Assembly: GCF_019710745.1 (NCBI RefSeq)
Contig: NZ_JAHKJW010000008.1
Coordinates: forward strand, 117,436 to 181,435
Length of the DNA: 64,000 bases
Reading direction: 5' to 3'
DNA from: Streptomyces beigongshangae
GTDB taxonomy: Bacteria; Actinomycetota; Actinomycetes; Streptomycetales; Streptomycetaceae
The notes beneath the pieces are model-generated. The model was not told where the DNA came from. It saw only the letters and a program-made list of their open reading frames with translations, and ran no database searches. Below are positions 55,070-64,000 of the stretch, one piece after another (within the stretch, counting starts at the first letter, position 1; each line of letters begins with the position of its first letter). The position numbers and the translations under genes are program-made.

Positions 55070-56458
55070 ATGTCCGTGGCAGCCACGGTGGTCGCGCCCC
55101 TGTCCAGCCACGCCCTGATGGTGCTGCTGTTACAGGTGGGCGTGCTGCTGCTGACCGCACTGCTCCTCGGCCGACTCGCCCGGCGACTGGGCATGCCGGC
55201 CATCGTGGGGGAGCTGTCGGCCGGAGTACTGCTCGGACCGTCCCTGCTGGCGGAGGTGATGCCGGGGCTCGGGCAGTGGCTGTTCCCGCAGGACACCGAG
55301 TACATGCACCTGCTCGACGCCGTGGGCCAGCTGGGTGTCATCCTCCTCGTCGGCTTCACCGGCATCCACCTGGACCTCAAGCTCGTGCGCAGACAGGGGA
55401 CCCGGGCGGTGCGGGTGAGCGCCGCCGGGCTCCTGCTGCCGCTCGCCCTCGGCGTCGGTCTCGGTTACCTGCTGCCGAAGAGCCTGCACGCCCCCGGCGC
55501 CGACCCGACGGTCTTCGCGCTGTTCGTGGGCGTGGCGATGTGCGTCAGCGCCATCCCGGTCATCGCCCGCACCCTCATCGACATGAAACTCATCCACCGG
55601 GACGTGGGCCAGATGATCCTGGTGGCGGGCACCGTCGACGACACCGTCGGCTGGGTGCTCCTCTCCCTGATCACCGCCATGTCCACCGCCGGTCTGGGAG
55701 CGGGCCAGGTGCTCCTCGCCCTCGGCAAGGTCGCCCTGCTCCTGCTCGTCACCATGACCCTCGGCCGGCTGTGCGTCGGCGCCGCGATGCGCGCCTCCGC
55801 CCGCCGCGACACGCCGGGGCTGCCCGTGATCACCGCCGTCGTCCTGATGACCCTGTCCGCCGCGGGGAGCCACGCCCTGGGCCTGGAGGCCGTGTTCGGG
55901 GCCTTCCTGTGCGGCGTCCTCATCGGCGGCACCAAGGGGTTCGACCGGTCGGCGCTCGCCCCGCTGAACACCACGGTCATGGCGGTCCTGGCCCCCCTCT
56001 TCTTCGCCACCGCCGGACTGCGGATGGACCTCACCGCCCTCGTCGACCCGCAGATCGCCCTGTGGGGGTTCGCGGTGTTCGCGGTCGCCGTCCTCGGCAA
56101 GTTCCTCGGCGCGTTCGTCGGCGGCCTCACCAGCCGTATGAACCGCTGGGAGTCCATGGCCCTGGGCGCCGGGATGAACGCCCGCGGCGTCATCGAGGTC
56201 ATCATCGCCATGATCGGCGTCCGCCTGGGACTGCTGACCGTCGAGATGTACAGCATCGTCGTCCTCGTCGCCGTCCTGACCTCCCTGATGGCACCGCCCC
56301 TGCTGCGCACGGCCATGAACAGGGTCGAGCAGACGGCGGAGGAGGACCTGCGCAGACACCGGGTGCTGGCGGTGGAGCACCGCGCGCCGAGCCGCACCAC
56401 CGACCCCACGGGCCGCACGTCCACGACCGTCTCCGACACCGGGAAGGATCCGGGATGA
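55070..56458 (+). CDS. CPA2-type sodium/proton antiporter
   Basis: A 462-residue membrane protein with about 12-13 hydrophobic helices. [20 protein letters not shown] in helix 2, the ion-site-like [20 protein letters not shown] (Asp-Asp), and [18 protein letters not shown] near the end are CPA2 hallmarks. The C-terminal about 60 residues are soluble. Such antiporters accompany glycopeptide and some other antibiotic clusters; the role there is not firmly known, perhaps coupling export or pH balance. GGGAGAAGG lies upstream of ATG 55070. Its end overlaps rmlA (ATGA), so it is transcribed with the sugar genes. Confidence 0.9.
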   Translation: MSVAATVVAPLSSHALMVLLLQVGVLLLTALLLGRLARRLGMPAIVGELSAGVLLGPSLLAEVMPGLGQWLFPQDTEYMHLLDAVGQLGVILLVGFTGIHLDLKLVRRQGTRAVRVSAAGLLLPLALGVGLGYLLPKSLHAPGADPTVFALFVGVAMCVSAIPVIARTLIDMKLIHRDVGQMILVAGTVDDTVGWVLLSLITAMSTAGLGAGQVLLALGKVALLLLVTMTLGRLCVGAAMRASARRDTPGLPVITAVVLMTLSAAGSHALGLEAVFGAFLCGVLIGGTKGFDRSALAPLNTTVMAVLAPLFFATAGLRMDLTALVDPQIALWGFAVFAVAVLGKFLGAFVGGLTSRMNRWESMALGAGMNARGVIEVIIAMIGVRLGLLTVEMYSIVVLVAVLTSLMAPPLLRTAMNRVEQTAEEDLRRHRVLAVEHRAPSRTTDPTGRTSTTVSDTGKDPG

Positions 56459-57342
56459 AGGGAATCATCCTGGCCGGCGGCAGCGGAACCCGGCTGCACC
56501 CCATCACCTTGGGCGTCTCGAAGCAGCTGCTGCCGGTCTACGACAAACCCATGATCTACTACCCGCTGTCCGTGCTGATGCTGGCCGGCGTCACCGAGAT
56601 CCAGATCATCGCCTCCCCGGACGGCCTGCCGGGCTTCCAGCGGCTGCTCGGCGACGGAACCGCCCTCGGCATCACCCTGACCTACGCCGAACAGGACAAG
56701 CCCCGGGGGCTCGCCGACGCCTTCCTCGTCGGCGCCGAGCACATCGGGGACGACTCCGTCGCCCTGGTCCTGGGGGACAACCTCTTCCACGGGCCCGGGT
56801 TCGGCGAGATCCTCCGCACCAGCGCCCGGGACGTCGACGGCTGCGTCCTGTTCGGCTATCCGGTGAGCGACCCCGAACGGTACGGGGTCGCCGAGGTCGA
56901 CGCGTCGGGCCGCCTCGTGGGACTGGAGGAGAAGCCCGCGGCGCCCCGCTCCGACCTGGCCGTCACCGGCCTGTACTTCTACGACAACGACGTGGTGGAC
57001 ATCGCCCGTGGACTGCACCCCTCCGAACGCGGCGAACTGGAGATCACCGACGTCAACCGGGCCTACCTGGAGCGCGGGAAGGCCACCTGCGTCCAGCTGG
57101 GCCGGGGCTTCGTATGGCTCGACACGGGCACCCACGACGCGCTCACCGAGGCCGGGCAGTACGTGCAGATCCTCTTCCACCGGCAGGGCGTCCGCATCGC
57201 CTGCGTCGAGGAGATCGCCTGGCGCATGGGCTACATCGACCGGGACACCTGCCACCGGCTCGGCCTCGCCCTGTCCAAGTCCCCCTACGGCCGGTACCTG
57301 ACGGAGATCACCGGCAGCCCGCTGTACGAGGAGGCGTCATGA
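56455..57342 (+). CDS. rmlA: Glucose-1-phosphate thymidylyltransferase
   Basis: A 295-residue nucleotidyltransferase with [58 protein letters not shown] and [19 protein letters not shown], the complete RmlA pattern. It makes dTDP-glucose from glucose-1-phosphate and dTTP, the first step of the deoxysugar route. Start and stop both overlap the neighbouring genes by four bases. A cluster-borne copy separate from primary cell-wall rhamnose synthesis is usual for antibiotic sugars. Confidence 0.97.
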   Translation: MKGIILAGGSGTRLHPITLGVSKQLLPVYDKPMIYYPLSVLMLAGVTEIQIIASPDGLPGFQRLLGDGTALGITLTYAEQDKPRGLADAFLVGAEHIGDDSVALVLGDNLFHGPGFGEILRTSARDVDGCVLFGYPVSDPERYGVAEVDASGRLVGLEEKPAAPRSDLAVTGLYFYDNDVVDIARGLHPSERGELEITDVNRAYLERGKATCVQLGRGFVWLDTGTHDALTEAGQYVQILFHRQGVRIACVEEIAWRMGYIDRDTCHRLGLALSKSPYGRYLTEITGSPLYEEAS

Positions 57343-58319
57343 GGATCCTGGTGACCGGCGGTGCCGGGTTCATCGGCTCCCACTACGTACGCGCGCTGCT
57401 CTCGGAGGCGTACGAGCCCGGGGCCGCGCACCACGTGACCGTCCTCGACAAGCTCACGTACGCCGGCGACCGCGAGAACCTCCCGGCCCTCCACGACCGC
57501 CTCACCTTCGTCCGCGGCGACGTCTGCGACGCCCGGCTCGTCGCCGGGCTGATGCCCGGGCACGACGCCGTGGTGCACTTCGCCGCGGAGTCGCACGTCG
57601 ACCGGTCCATCGACGGGGGAGCGGACTTCGCCCGTACCAACGTCCTCGGCACCCAGGTACTCCTGGAGGCCGCGGTGGCCGCCCGGGTGGAGCGCGTCGT
57701 GCACGTCTCCACCGACGAGGTGTACGGGTCGATCGGCCACGGGGCGTGGACGGAGGAGTCGCCGTTGCTCCCCAACTCCCCCTACGCCGCCTCCAAGGCG
57801 GGTGCCGACCTGGTCGCCCGGGCCCACTGGCGCACCCACGGCCTGCACGTCTGCGTCACCCGCTGCTCCAACAACTACGGACCCCGCCAGCACCCGGAGA
57901 AGCTCGTCCCGCGGTTCGTCACCCGTCTCCTGGAGGGCGAGCCCGTCCCCCTGTACGGGGACGGGCGCAACCGGCGCGAGTGGCTGCACGTCGACGACCA
58001 CTGCCGGGCCGTCCACCTCGTCCTCACCCGGGGCCGGGCGGGGGAGGTCTACCACATCGGCGGCGGGAAGGAACTGACCAACCTCGAACTGACCGAACGG
58101 ATCCTCGACCTGTGCGGCGCCGGCCCCTCGATGATCCGCCACGTGCCCGACCGCAAGGGCCACGACGCGCGCTACGCGCTCGACGACCGCAAGATCCGCG
58201 CCGAACTCGGCTACGCGCCCCGGCACTCCTTCGCCGACGGCCTCACCGCGACCGTCGACTGGTACCGCGACAACCCCGCGTGGTGGCGGGCCGCCGCCCG
58301 GGCCCCGCTGCCCATCTGA
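57339..58319 (+). CDS. rmlB: dTDP-glucose 4,6-dehydratase
   Basis: A 326-residue short-chain dehydrogenase/reductase. [20 protein letters not shown] binds [21 protein letters not shown] and [12 protein letters not shown] hold catalytic residues, [15 protein letters not shown] gives the Tyr-x-x-x-Lys pair, and [19 protein letters not shown] closes the motif set. It converts dTDP-glucose to dTDP-4-keto-6-deoxyglucose, the branch point for the downstream dehydratase, aminotransferase, epimerase and reductase. It overlaps rmlA by ATGA. Confidence 0.97.
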   Translation: MRILVTGGAGFIGSHYVRALLSEAYEPGAAHHVTVLDKLTYAGDRENLPALHDRLTFVRGDVCDARLVAGLMPGHDAVVHFAAESHVDRSIDGGADFARTNVLGTQVLLEAAVAARVERVVHVSTDEVYGSIGHGAWTEESPLLPNSPYAASKAGADLVARAHWRTHGLHVCVTRCSNNYGPRQHPEKLVPRFVTRLLEGEPVPLYGDGRNRREWLHVDDHCRAVHLVLTRGRAGEVYHIGGGKELTNLELTERILDLCGAGPSMIRHVPDRKGHDARYALDDRKIRAELGYAPRHSFADGLTATVDWYRDNPAWWRAAARAPLPI

Positions 58320-58349
58320 CCGACCGACGCCGTGTCCCCGAGGAGGGTC

Positions 58350-59504
58350 ATGACCACGTACGTCTGGGACTACCTGCCCGAGTACGAGAAGGAGAAGGAC
58401 GACATCCTCGACGCCGTCGGGAAGGTCTTCGCCTCGGGCCGCCTCGTGCTCGGCGAGAGCCTCAGGAGTTTCGAGGAGGAGTTCGCCGCCTACCACGGCG
58501 GAGGCCGGTGCACGGGGGTCGACAACGGCACCAACGCCCTGAAACTGGCTCTGGAGGCCATGGGCGTCGGCCCCGGTGACGAGGTGGTCACCGTGTCCAA
58601 CACCGCCGCCCCGACGGTCGTCGCCATCGTCTCGACGGGCGCGACACCCGTGTTCGTGGACGTCCGCGAGGAGGACTTCCTCATCGACACCGACCAGGTC
58701 GAGTCCGCCGTGACCGAGCGCACCAAGGTGCTGCTGCCGGTCCACCTGTACGGGCAGTGCGCGGACATGGAGCCGCTGCGGCGGATCGCCGGCCGGCACG
58801 GGCTGAGGATCCTGGAGGACTGCGCGCAGGCGCACGGCGCCCGCCACCACGGCAGGCCCGCCGGGACCCTGGGCGACGCCGCGGCGTACTCCTTCTACCC
58901 GACGAAGGTGCTGGGCGCCTACGGCGACGGCGGCGCGGTGCTCACCGCCGACGAGGAGACCGACCGCGCACTGCGCCAGCTGCGCTACTACGGCATGGGG
59001 GATGCCTACCACGTCGTCCGGACGCCGGGCCACAACTCCCGGCTCGACGAGGTGCAGGCGGAGATCCTGCGCCGCAAGCTCGGCCGGCTCGACGCGTACA
59101 TCGCCGCCCGCGGCGCCGTCGCCCGCCGCTACGAGGAACAGCTCGGGGACCTCACCGGCCCGGGGCGGCTGCGGCTGCCCGCCACCAACCCCGGCAACAC
59201 CCACGTCCACTACGTGTACGTCGTCCGCCACCCCCGGCGCGACGAGATCCTCGAAGCGCTCACGGCGTACGGCATCCGGCTGAACATCAGCTATCCGTGG
59301 CCGGTGCACACCATGTCCGGCTTCGCGCACCTCGGATACGCCGAGGGCAGCCTGCCGGTCACCGAGAAGCTGGCCCGTGAGATCTTCTCCCTCCCGATGT
59401 ACCCCTCCCTCCCCACCGGCCTCCAGGACAAGGTCGCCGGTGCCCTGCGGGAGGTGCTCGCTGCCCTGGACACCGGCACCGGCACCGAGCGGAAAGGCGG
59501 GTGA
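58350..59504 (+). CDS. DegT/EryC1-type dTDP-sugar 3-aminotransferase (EvaB/DnrJ-like)
   Basis: A 384-residue PLP enzyme. [20 protein letters not shown] and [20 protein letters not shown] match vancosamine and daunosamine pathway aminotransferases closely. [31 protein letters not shown] and [17 protein letters not shown] (PLP lysine) complete the pattern. Such enzymes transaminate C-3 of the 3,4-diketo-2,6-dideoxy sugar made by the 2,3-dehydratase. AGGAGGG precedes ATG 58350. The gene ends overlapping the epimerase gene. Confidence 0.92.
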   Translation: MTTYVWDYLPEYEKEKDDILDAVGKVFASGRLVLGESLRSFEEEFAAYHGGGRCTGVDNGTNALKLALEAMGVGPGDEVVTVSNTAAPTVVAIVSTGATPVFVDVREEDFLIDTDQVESAVTERTKVLLPVHLYGQCADMEPLRRIAGRHGLRILEDCAQAHGARHHGRPAGTLGDAAAYSFYPTKVLGAYGDGGAVLTADEETDRALRQLRYYGMGDAYHVVRTPGHNSRLDEVQAEILRRKLGRLDAYIAARGAVARRYEEQLGDLTGPGRLRLPATNPGNTHVHYVYVVRHPRRDEILEALTAYGIRLNISYPWPVHTMSGFAHLGYAEGSLPVTEKLAREIFSLPMYPSLPTGLQDKVAGALREVLAALDTGTGTERKGG

Positions 59505-60112
59505 GCGCCGTGCGGGTGCACGAGCTGGACATCGAGGGCGCGTTCGCGTTCACGCCCGCCGTCCACCGGGACGGCCGCGGCCTGTTCACCTCCCCGTACC
59601 AGGAGGCGCCGTTCAGCGGCGCCCGCGGCGGGCCCCTGTTCCCGGTGCGCGACATCAGCCACAACGTCTCCGCGCGCGGTGTGCTGCGCGGCATCCACTA
59701 CACCACCACGCCGCCCGGCCGGGCCAAGTACGTCTACTGCCCCCACGGGCGCGTCCGGGACTACCTCGTCGACCTGCGGACCGGCTCCCCGACGTTCGGG
59801 CGCTGGGAGTCCACCGAGCTCGACGGCGACGGGTGCCGGGCCCTGTACATCCCGGTCGGGGTGGGCCACGCCTTCCTGTCCCTGCGGGACGGCTCGATCG
59901 TCGTCTACGTGATGTCGCGGGGGTACGCCGCCGAGCACGAACTCGCCGTGTCCCCGCGCGACCCGGAGCTGGGGCTGCCCCTCCCCGGGGGGTACGGCCT
60001 CACGCAGTCCGAGCGGGACGCCGCCGCCCCCACCCTCGCCGAGGCACGGGAGAAGGGGCTGCTGCCCGAGTACGAGACCTGCCGGAAGGTGGAGGCCGCG
60101 CTGTGGAAGTGA
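59501..60112 (+). CDS. dTDP-4-keto-6-deoxyhexose epimerase (RmlC/EvaD/DnmU-like)
   Basis: A 203-residue cupin epimerase. [40 protein letters not shown] (catalytic His), [20 protein letters not shown] and [17 protein letters not shown] follow the RmlC plan. It most resembles the 5-epimerases of daunosamine and vancosamine routes, which convert the D- to the L-series. GTG 59501 overlaps the aminotransferase stop. The stereochemical outcome (C-5 only or C-3/C-5) cannot be read. Confidence 0.9.
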   Translation: MSAVRVHELDIEGAFAFTPAVHRDGRGLFTSPYQEAPFSGARGGPLFPVRDISHNVSARGVLRGIHYTTTPPGRAKYVYCPHGRVRDYLVDLRTGSPTFGRWESTELDGDGCRALYIPVGVGHAFLSLRDGSIVVYVMSRGYAAEHELAVSPRDPELGLPLPGGYGLTQSERDAAAPTLAEAREKGLLPEYETCRKVEAALWK

Positions 60113-61125
60113 ACCGGACCCCGAGGATCGCCGTGCTCGGAGCCACCGGCTTCGTCGGTTCGGCGGTGCTGCGCGAACTGGCCGCCCGGCCCGTACGGAT
60201 CAGGGCGGTGGCCCGGCGCCCCGCGGCCGTCCCTCCCGGGGCCGCGGCCGACGTCGAGGTACGGCGTGCCGACCTCACCGAGCCGGGCCGGCTGGGCGCC
60301 GCCGTCGAGGACGCCGACGTGGTCGTCCTGGCCACGCTCTACAGCGCGGCCACCTCCACCTGGCGCATCGAGGACGGCGACACGGCGGCCGAGCGCGTCA
60401 ACGTCGGCCTGGTCCGCGACCTCGTCGGCGTCCTCGCCGCACGGCCGGCCGGGCCGCCGCCGGCCGTCGTGTTCACGGGAGCCGCCTCGCAGGCGGGCCC
60501 GACCGGCGGGGACGTCCTCGACGGCACCGAGCCGGACCGCCCGACGGGCGAGTACGACCGCCAGAAGCTGGCCGCCGAACGGCTCCTGCTCGACGCGAGC
60601 GCCCGCGGCGTCCTGCGCGGGGTGTCGCTGCGGCTGCCCACCGTCTTCGGGTGCGGCGCCGGACCCACCGCCCGGGACCGGGGCATCGTCTCGGCGATGA
60701 TCCGCCGCGCGCTGGCCGGGGACCCCCTGACGATGTGGCACGACGGGACGGTCCGCCGCGACCTGCTGTACGTGGACGACCTGGCCCGTGCCGTCGTCGC
60801 CGCCCTCGACCACGCCGGGTCCCTGGCCGGGCGCCACTGGCTGCTCGGCACCGGCGAGGGCAGGCCGCTGGGGCAGGTCTTCGAGCAGATCGCCGCCCTC
60901 GTCGCGGAACACACGGGGGAGCCGCCCGTGCCGGTGCTCTCGGTGGAGCCGCCCGCGCACGCGGAGGCCGGGGACTTCAGCAGCGTCACCATCGACGCCT
61001 CCGCGTTCCGGTCCGCCACGGGCTGGGCGCCGCACACCCCGTTCGCCGAGGCGCTGCGCCGCACGGTGGCCGGGCTGGCGGACACGGCAGGACGGTCCCG
61101 GAGCGGTGCGGGAGACCGGCGGTGA
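60103..61125 (+). CDS. dTDP-sugar 4-ketoreductase (EvaE/DnmV-like)
   Basis: A 340-residue short-chain reductase with RIAVLGATGFVGSAVLRELA, EYDRQKLAAERLLLDAS (the Y-x-x-x-K), LRLPTVFGCGAG and HDGTVRRDLLYVDDLARAVV. It reduces the 4-keto group of the aminated sugar, setting the final stereocentre. GTG 60103 is favoured by a GGAGG eight bases upstream; GTG 60109 would give the usual GTGA overlap with the epimerase stop. It is followed, again with overlap, by the dehydratase gene. Confidence 0.88.
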   Translation: MEVNRTPRIAVLGATGFVGSAVLRELAARPVRIRAVARRPAAVPPGAAADVEVRRADLTEPGRLGAAVEDADVVVLATLYSAATSTWRIEDGDTAAERVNVGLVRDLVGVLAARPAGPPPAVVFTGAASQAGPTGGDVLDGTEPDRPTGEYDRQKLAAERLLLDASARGVLRGVSLRLPTVFGCGAGPTARDRGIVSAMIRRALAGDPLTMWHDGTVRRDLLYVDDLARAVVAALDHAGSLAGRHWLLGTGEGRPLGQVFEQIAALVAEHTGEPPVPVLSVEPPAHAEAGDFSSVTIDASAFRSATGWAPHTPFAEALRRTVAGLADTAGRSRSGAGDRR

Positions 61126-62516
61126 GCACCGCCGCGCTGCTGCGTCCCCGCGACGCCCGGGACCTGCCCGCGCGGCTGGCCCGGTCCGCCGCCGCGACCG
61201 GGCACGGCCACCAGCTGCGCACCGAGGAGGTCACGGGCTGGCTCGCCGAGCGGGCCCGGGCCCACCGCTTCACCGTGCTCAGGACCCCCCTGGACCGGCT
61301 CGACGGCTGGTCCGCGCTGCCCGGCACCGGCGACATCGTGCACCGCAGCGGGCGGTTCTTCTCCGTGCGGGGCCTGTCCGTCACGGCCGACGAAGGCCCG
61401 TACCGCGCCTGGCGGCAGCCCGTCATCCACCAGCCCGAGGTGGGCATCCTCGGCATGCTCGCCAAGGAGTTCGACGGCGTCCTGCACTTCCTGGTGCAGG
61501 CGAAGATGGAGCCGGGCAACCCCGGTCTGCTCCAGCTGTCACCGACCGTCCAGGCCACCCGCAGCAACTACCAGCGGGTCCACGAGGGCGCCGCGGTGAG
61601 GTACCTGGAACACTTCACGGACCCGGCGCGCGGACGGGTGCTGGCCGACTCGCTCCAGTCCGAGCACGGCTCCTGGTTCTACCGCAAGGCGAACCGGAAC
61701 ATGCTGGTCGAGGCCACCGACGCGCGGGTGCCGTGCGCCGCCGACTTCCGCTGGCTGACCCTCGGCCAGCTCGGCGAGCTGCTGCGCCTGGACCACGTCG
61801 TCAACATGGACACCCGTACCGTCCTGTCCTGCTTCCCGGTGCCCGCACCGGAGCCGGGGGCCCTGCACTCCGACACCGAGCTGCTCTCCTGGTTCACCGC
61901 CGAGCGGGCCCGCCGCCTCGTCGACGCCCGGTTGACGGCCCTCGCCGAGGTCGACGGCTGGGTCCGCGACGCGGACGGCATCGGGCGTCCGGACGGCCGC
62001 TTCTTCCGGGTCACCGGTGTCACCGTCGAGGCGGGGACCCGTGAGGTCACCAGGTGGTCGCAGCCGCTGATCGAGCCGTGCGGCACCGGGGTGGCGGCGT
62101 TCGTGTTCCGCCGGTTCGGCGGCGTGCCGCACCTCCTCGTCCACGCCAGGGCGGAGGCCGGGCACCTCGGCACGGTCGAACTCGCACCGACCGTCCAGTG
62201 CGTCCCCGCCAACTGGGACCCCGTGCGCGCCGAGGACCGGCCGCCGTTCCTGGACCTGGTCCTGGCGGCGGCCGCCGGGACGCACGGGGTGCCCTACGCG
62301 GCCGTGCACTCCGAGGAGGGCGGACGTTTCCTGGACGCGCGGATCCGCTACCTGTTCGTGCCGGCCGACGAGGACGCGGCGCCCCTCGACGCGCCCCGCG
62401 GCTACCGCTGGGCGACGGCCGGGCAGCTCAACTCCCTGACCGCGCACGGCCACCGCGTCAACGTCCAGGCGCGCACCCTGCTCGCCTGCCTCAACTCCGG
62501 CGCCGTACGGCTCTGA
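61122..62516 (+). CDS. NDP-hexose 2,3-dehydratase (EvaA/TylX3-like)
   Basis: A 464-residue protein made of two homologous halves, as in all known 2,3-dehydratases. Half one has HRSGRFFSVRGLSVTADEG, QPVIHQPEVGILGMLAKEF, KMEPGNPGLLQLSPTVQATR and LDHVVNMDTRTVLSCF. Half two repeats GRFFRVTGVTVEAG, ARAEAGHLGTVELAPTVQC and HGHRVNVQARTLLACL. It removes water across C-2/C-3 of dTDP-4-keto-6-deoxyglucose, giving the diketo substrate for the 3-aminotransferase. GTG 61122 overlaps the reductase stop. It completes the sugar operon; the MFS gene follows after 56 bp. Confidence 0.95.
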   Translation: MSTAALLRPRDARDLPARLARSAAATGHGHQLRTEEVTGWLAERARAHRFTVLRTPLDRLDGWSALPGTGDIVHRSGRFFSVRGLSVTADEGPYRAWRQPVIHQPEVGILGMLAKEFDGVLHFLVQAKMEPGNPGLLQLSPTVQATRSNYQRVHEGAAVRYLEHFTDPARGRVLADSLQSEHGSWFYRKANRNMLVEATDARVPCAADFRWLTLGQLGELLRLDHVVNMDTRTVLSCFPVPAPEPGALHSDTELLSWFTAERARRLVDARLTALAEVDGWVRDADGIGRPDGRFFRVTGVTVEAGTREVTRWSQPLIEPCGTGVAAFVFRRFGGVPHLLVHARAEAGHLGTVELAPTVQCVPANWDPVRAEDRPPFLDLVLAAAAGTHGVPYAAVHSEEGGRFLDARIRYLFVPADEDAAPLDAPRGYRWATAGQLNSLTAHGHRVNVQARTLLACLNSGAVRL

Positions 62517-62572
62517 AGACCCTCCCGCCCGCGGCCGGCCACCGGGGCGGGGCCCACGGAAGGGAGGGCGCC

Positions 62573-64000
62573 ATGCCGCCCTTCGGACAGGACAGCGCAC
62601 CGCGACCGGAACCGGGACCGGGAAGGCCCGCGAACCCGCCGGCGGGCGACCGCGGTCCATGGGTCCTGGTCGCCGTCGCGGGCGCGCTGTCGTTCGTGGC
62701 CATGCTCGACATGAACATCGTCCACATCGCGCTCGCTACCGTCTCCACCGACCTGGACGTCTCCCCGGCGATGGCCCAGTGGGCGGTCCTCGGGTATCAG
62801 CTCGCGGTGGTGGCGCTGCTGCTGCCCGCCGGCCGCTGGCTGGACGGCGGCGGCACGGGCGGGGCCGGACTGCGCTCCGCGCTGCTGCCCGCGCTCCGCG
62901 GGTTCATGCTGTGCGGGCTGCTCGCGGCCGCCGCCCCGTGGATGGCCTGGCTGGCCGTCGCCCGGATCGCCCAGGGGGCCTGCGGCGCGCTGCTGCTCGT
63001 CCTCATACCCGTCCTCGTGATGCGGTCGGTGCCGCCGGAGCTGCGCGGCCGGGCGATGAGCGTGCCCGCCACGCTCGGCCCGCTGGGCGCGGTCACCGGA
63101 CCCGCGATCGGCGGACTGCTCCTGGACGCGTTCGGCTGGCGGGCGGTCCTGCTCGTCAAGCTCCCCGTCTGCCTGGCGGTCCTGTTCACCGCCGCCCGCG
63201 TGCTACCGAAGGGGGACGGGCCGGCCGCCCCGGGGCGGCAGCCCTTCACCGACGCCGCGCTCGTCGGCAGCGCCGTCGCCGCGCTCCTCCTCGCCCTCAC
63301 CCTCGCCCCCACGGCCCCCGCCTGGCTGCTGCTGGCGGGGGCCGTGCCGCCCCTCGCGTACGGGTGGCTGCGCCGTCCGGCCGCCCGTCCGGTGGTCGGC
63401 GTGGTGCGCGCACCGGAGGTGTCCGGGGCGTACGGGGCGGTGTGCGCGCTGGCCACGGGTTTCGCGGCCATGTACTACGTCGTGGCCCTGCGGCTCCAGG
63501 GCGACGGCGGCCTGTCGGCGACCGTCACCGGGTTGACCGTCCTGGCCTTCCCCCTCGCCATGGGCCTGACGGGTCCGCTGGGCGGGCGCGCCGGCGACCG
63601 GTACGGGGCCCGGCCCACGGCCCTCGCCGGGGCCGCCGTCACCGCGCTCGGCCTGACCCTGCTCGCGCTGGCCGGCGACGACTGGACACCGGGCGGGGTC
63701 GCCTGGCGCCTCGCCCTGGCCGGAGCCGGCATGGGCCTCTACGGCGGGCCCGCGCAGACGCTGGTGATGACCGCCGCACCGCCCGGGGCCGTCGGTGTCG
63801 CCGGCTCCCTGGCGCAGCTCTCGCGCGGCCTCGGTTTCGCGCTGGGACCCGCGCTCGCGGCGGCCGTGTGGGGCCTCGCGGGCACGGCCCACGGCCCCCG
63901 GGGCGCGCTGCTGGTGTCGGCGGCCGCCTGCTGGCTCGGCGTACTGCTGCTGGCCACCCGGCCGGCCCCCGGCCGCGGGCGGCGCCCCACCCCGGCGGCC
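62573..64000 (+). CDS. MFS transporter (DHA2-like), 3' end outside the window
   Basis: The frame from ATG 62573 (AAGGGAGGG upstream) is open to the last base, giving 476 codons without a stop. After a proline-rich N-terminus come VLVAVAGALSFVAMLDMNIV, QWAVLGYQLAVVALLLPAGR, VARIAQGACGALLLVLIPVL and GPLGAVTGPAIGGLLLDAFG. These are the helix 1, 2, 4 and 5 motifs of 12-14-helix drug exporters, and later hydrophobic segments continue to the window end. It is probably the last gene of the deoxysugar operon and a second exporter candidate for the product. Confidence 0.88.
   Translation, partial: MPPFGQDSAPRPEPGPGRPANPPAGDRGPWVLVAVAGALSFVAMLDMNIVHIALATVSTDLDVSPAMAQWAVLGYQLAVVALLLPAGRWLDGGGTGGAGLRSALLPALRGFMLCGLLAAAAPWMAWLAVARIAQGACGALLLVLIPVLVMRSVPPELRGRAMSVPATLGPLGAVTGPAIGGLLLDAFGWRAVLLVKLPVCLAVLFTAARVLPKGDGPAAPGRQPFTDAALVGSAVAALLLALTLAPTAPAWLLLAGAVPPLAYGWLRRPAARPVVGVVRAPEVSGAYGAVCALATGFAAMYYVVALRLQGDGGLSATVTGLTVLAFPLAMGLTGPLGGRAGDRYGARPTALAGAAVTALGLTLLALAGDDWTPGGVAWRLALAGAGMGLYGGPAQTLVMTAAPPGAVGVAGSLAQLSRGLGFALGPALAAAVWGLAGTAHGPRGALLVSAAACWLGVLLLATRPAPGRGRRPTPAA

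Overview
The window looks like Streptomyces chromosome. GC is very high, the overlapping ATGA/GTGA start-stop junctions are typical, there is a tRNA-Pro(GGG), and the gene families are characteristic (DUF3140, DUF309, SARP/AfsR-like and StrR-like regulators, actinomycete-type ferredoxin). I read it as five regions.

(1) 1-6932: the right end of a nonribosomal peptide cluster. It has a truncated NRPS reading A(end)-PCP-C-A-PCP-E, an MbtH-like protein behind three tandem 16-bp repeats, and an amidohydrolase. (2) 7090-13116: ordinary backbone genes: HhH-GPD glycosylase, DUF3140, TauE/SafE exporter, a large MFS pump, cobF, DUF309, then tRNA-Pro(GGG) with a strong terminator. (3) 13230-21215: a catabolic island beside the tRNA. 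It begins with a truncated DUF475 gene and carries a tetronate/tartrate-type acid pathway: RraA-like, class II aldolase, DUF1537 kinase, an isocitrate/tartrate-dehydrogenase-family enzyme, a TIM-barrel isomerase, an Asp/Glu racemase, a GntR repressor and a divergent CitMHS transporter. AACCGGTT-type motifs lie upstream of both transcription units. (4) 21336-26413: a decayed, somewhat lower-GC patch. It holds a headless Lrp gene, a 23-bp perfect inverted repeat, a luciferase-like fragment, an intact GNAT, a glutaminase-STAS protein, a MarR regulator, and a frameshifted YcaC-like hydrolase fused to the C-terminal half of a pyruvate oxidase.

(5) 26508-64000, running off the end: a specialised-metabolite cluster with tailoring and resistance genes but no PKS or NRPS in view. 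It encodes a putative sugar O-methyltransferase, PadR/permease-prefix pair, MFS pumps, an FAD halogenase, a DrrAB-type ABC exporter, a StrR-like regulator, two P450s with a ferredoxin, an FAD monooxygenase, a glycosyltransferase, a SARP/AfsR regulator, a Dit1/PvcA-type isonitrile synthase, a CPA2 antiporter and six contiguous dTDP-deoxysugar genes (EvaA/B/D/E-like). The sugar genes predict an L-3-amino-2,3,6-trideoxyhexose without C-methylation.

The most unusual part is a seven-gene haem cassette inside region 5 (hemG-hemH divergent from hemE-F-A-C-B, 30124-38241). It includes an oxygen-dependent HemF and a ferrochelatase with the animal-type [2Fe-2S] cysteine set. That implies a protoporphyrin-dependent branch, whereas actinobacteria normally use the coproporphyrin branch. 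With an isonitrile synthase nearby (isonitriles bind haem iron), I propose a role in self-protection or in haem supply to the P450s. Two 29-bp StrR-type operators (28594-28622 and, inside the StrR-like gene itself, 44279-44307) link the regulator to this region. Short tandem repeats, often in three copies, sit in many leaders across the window.
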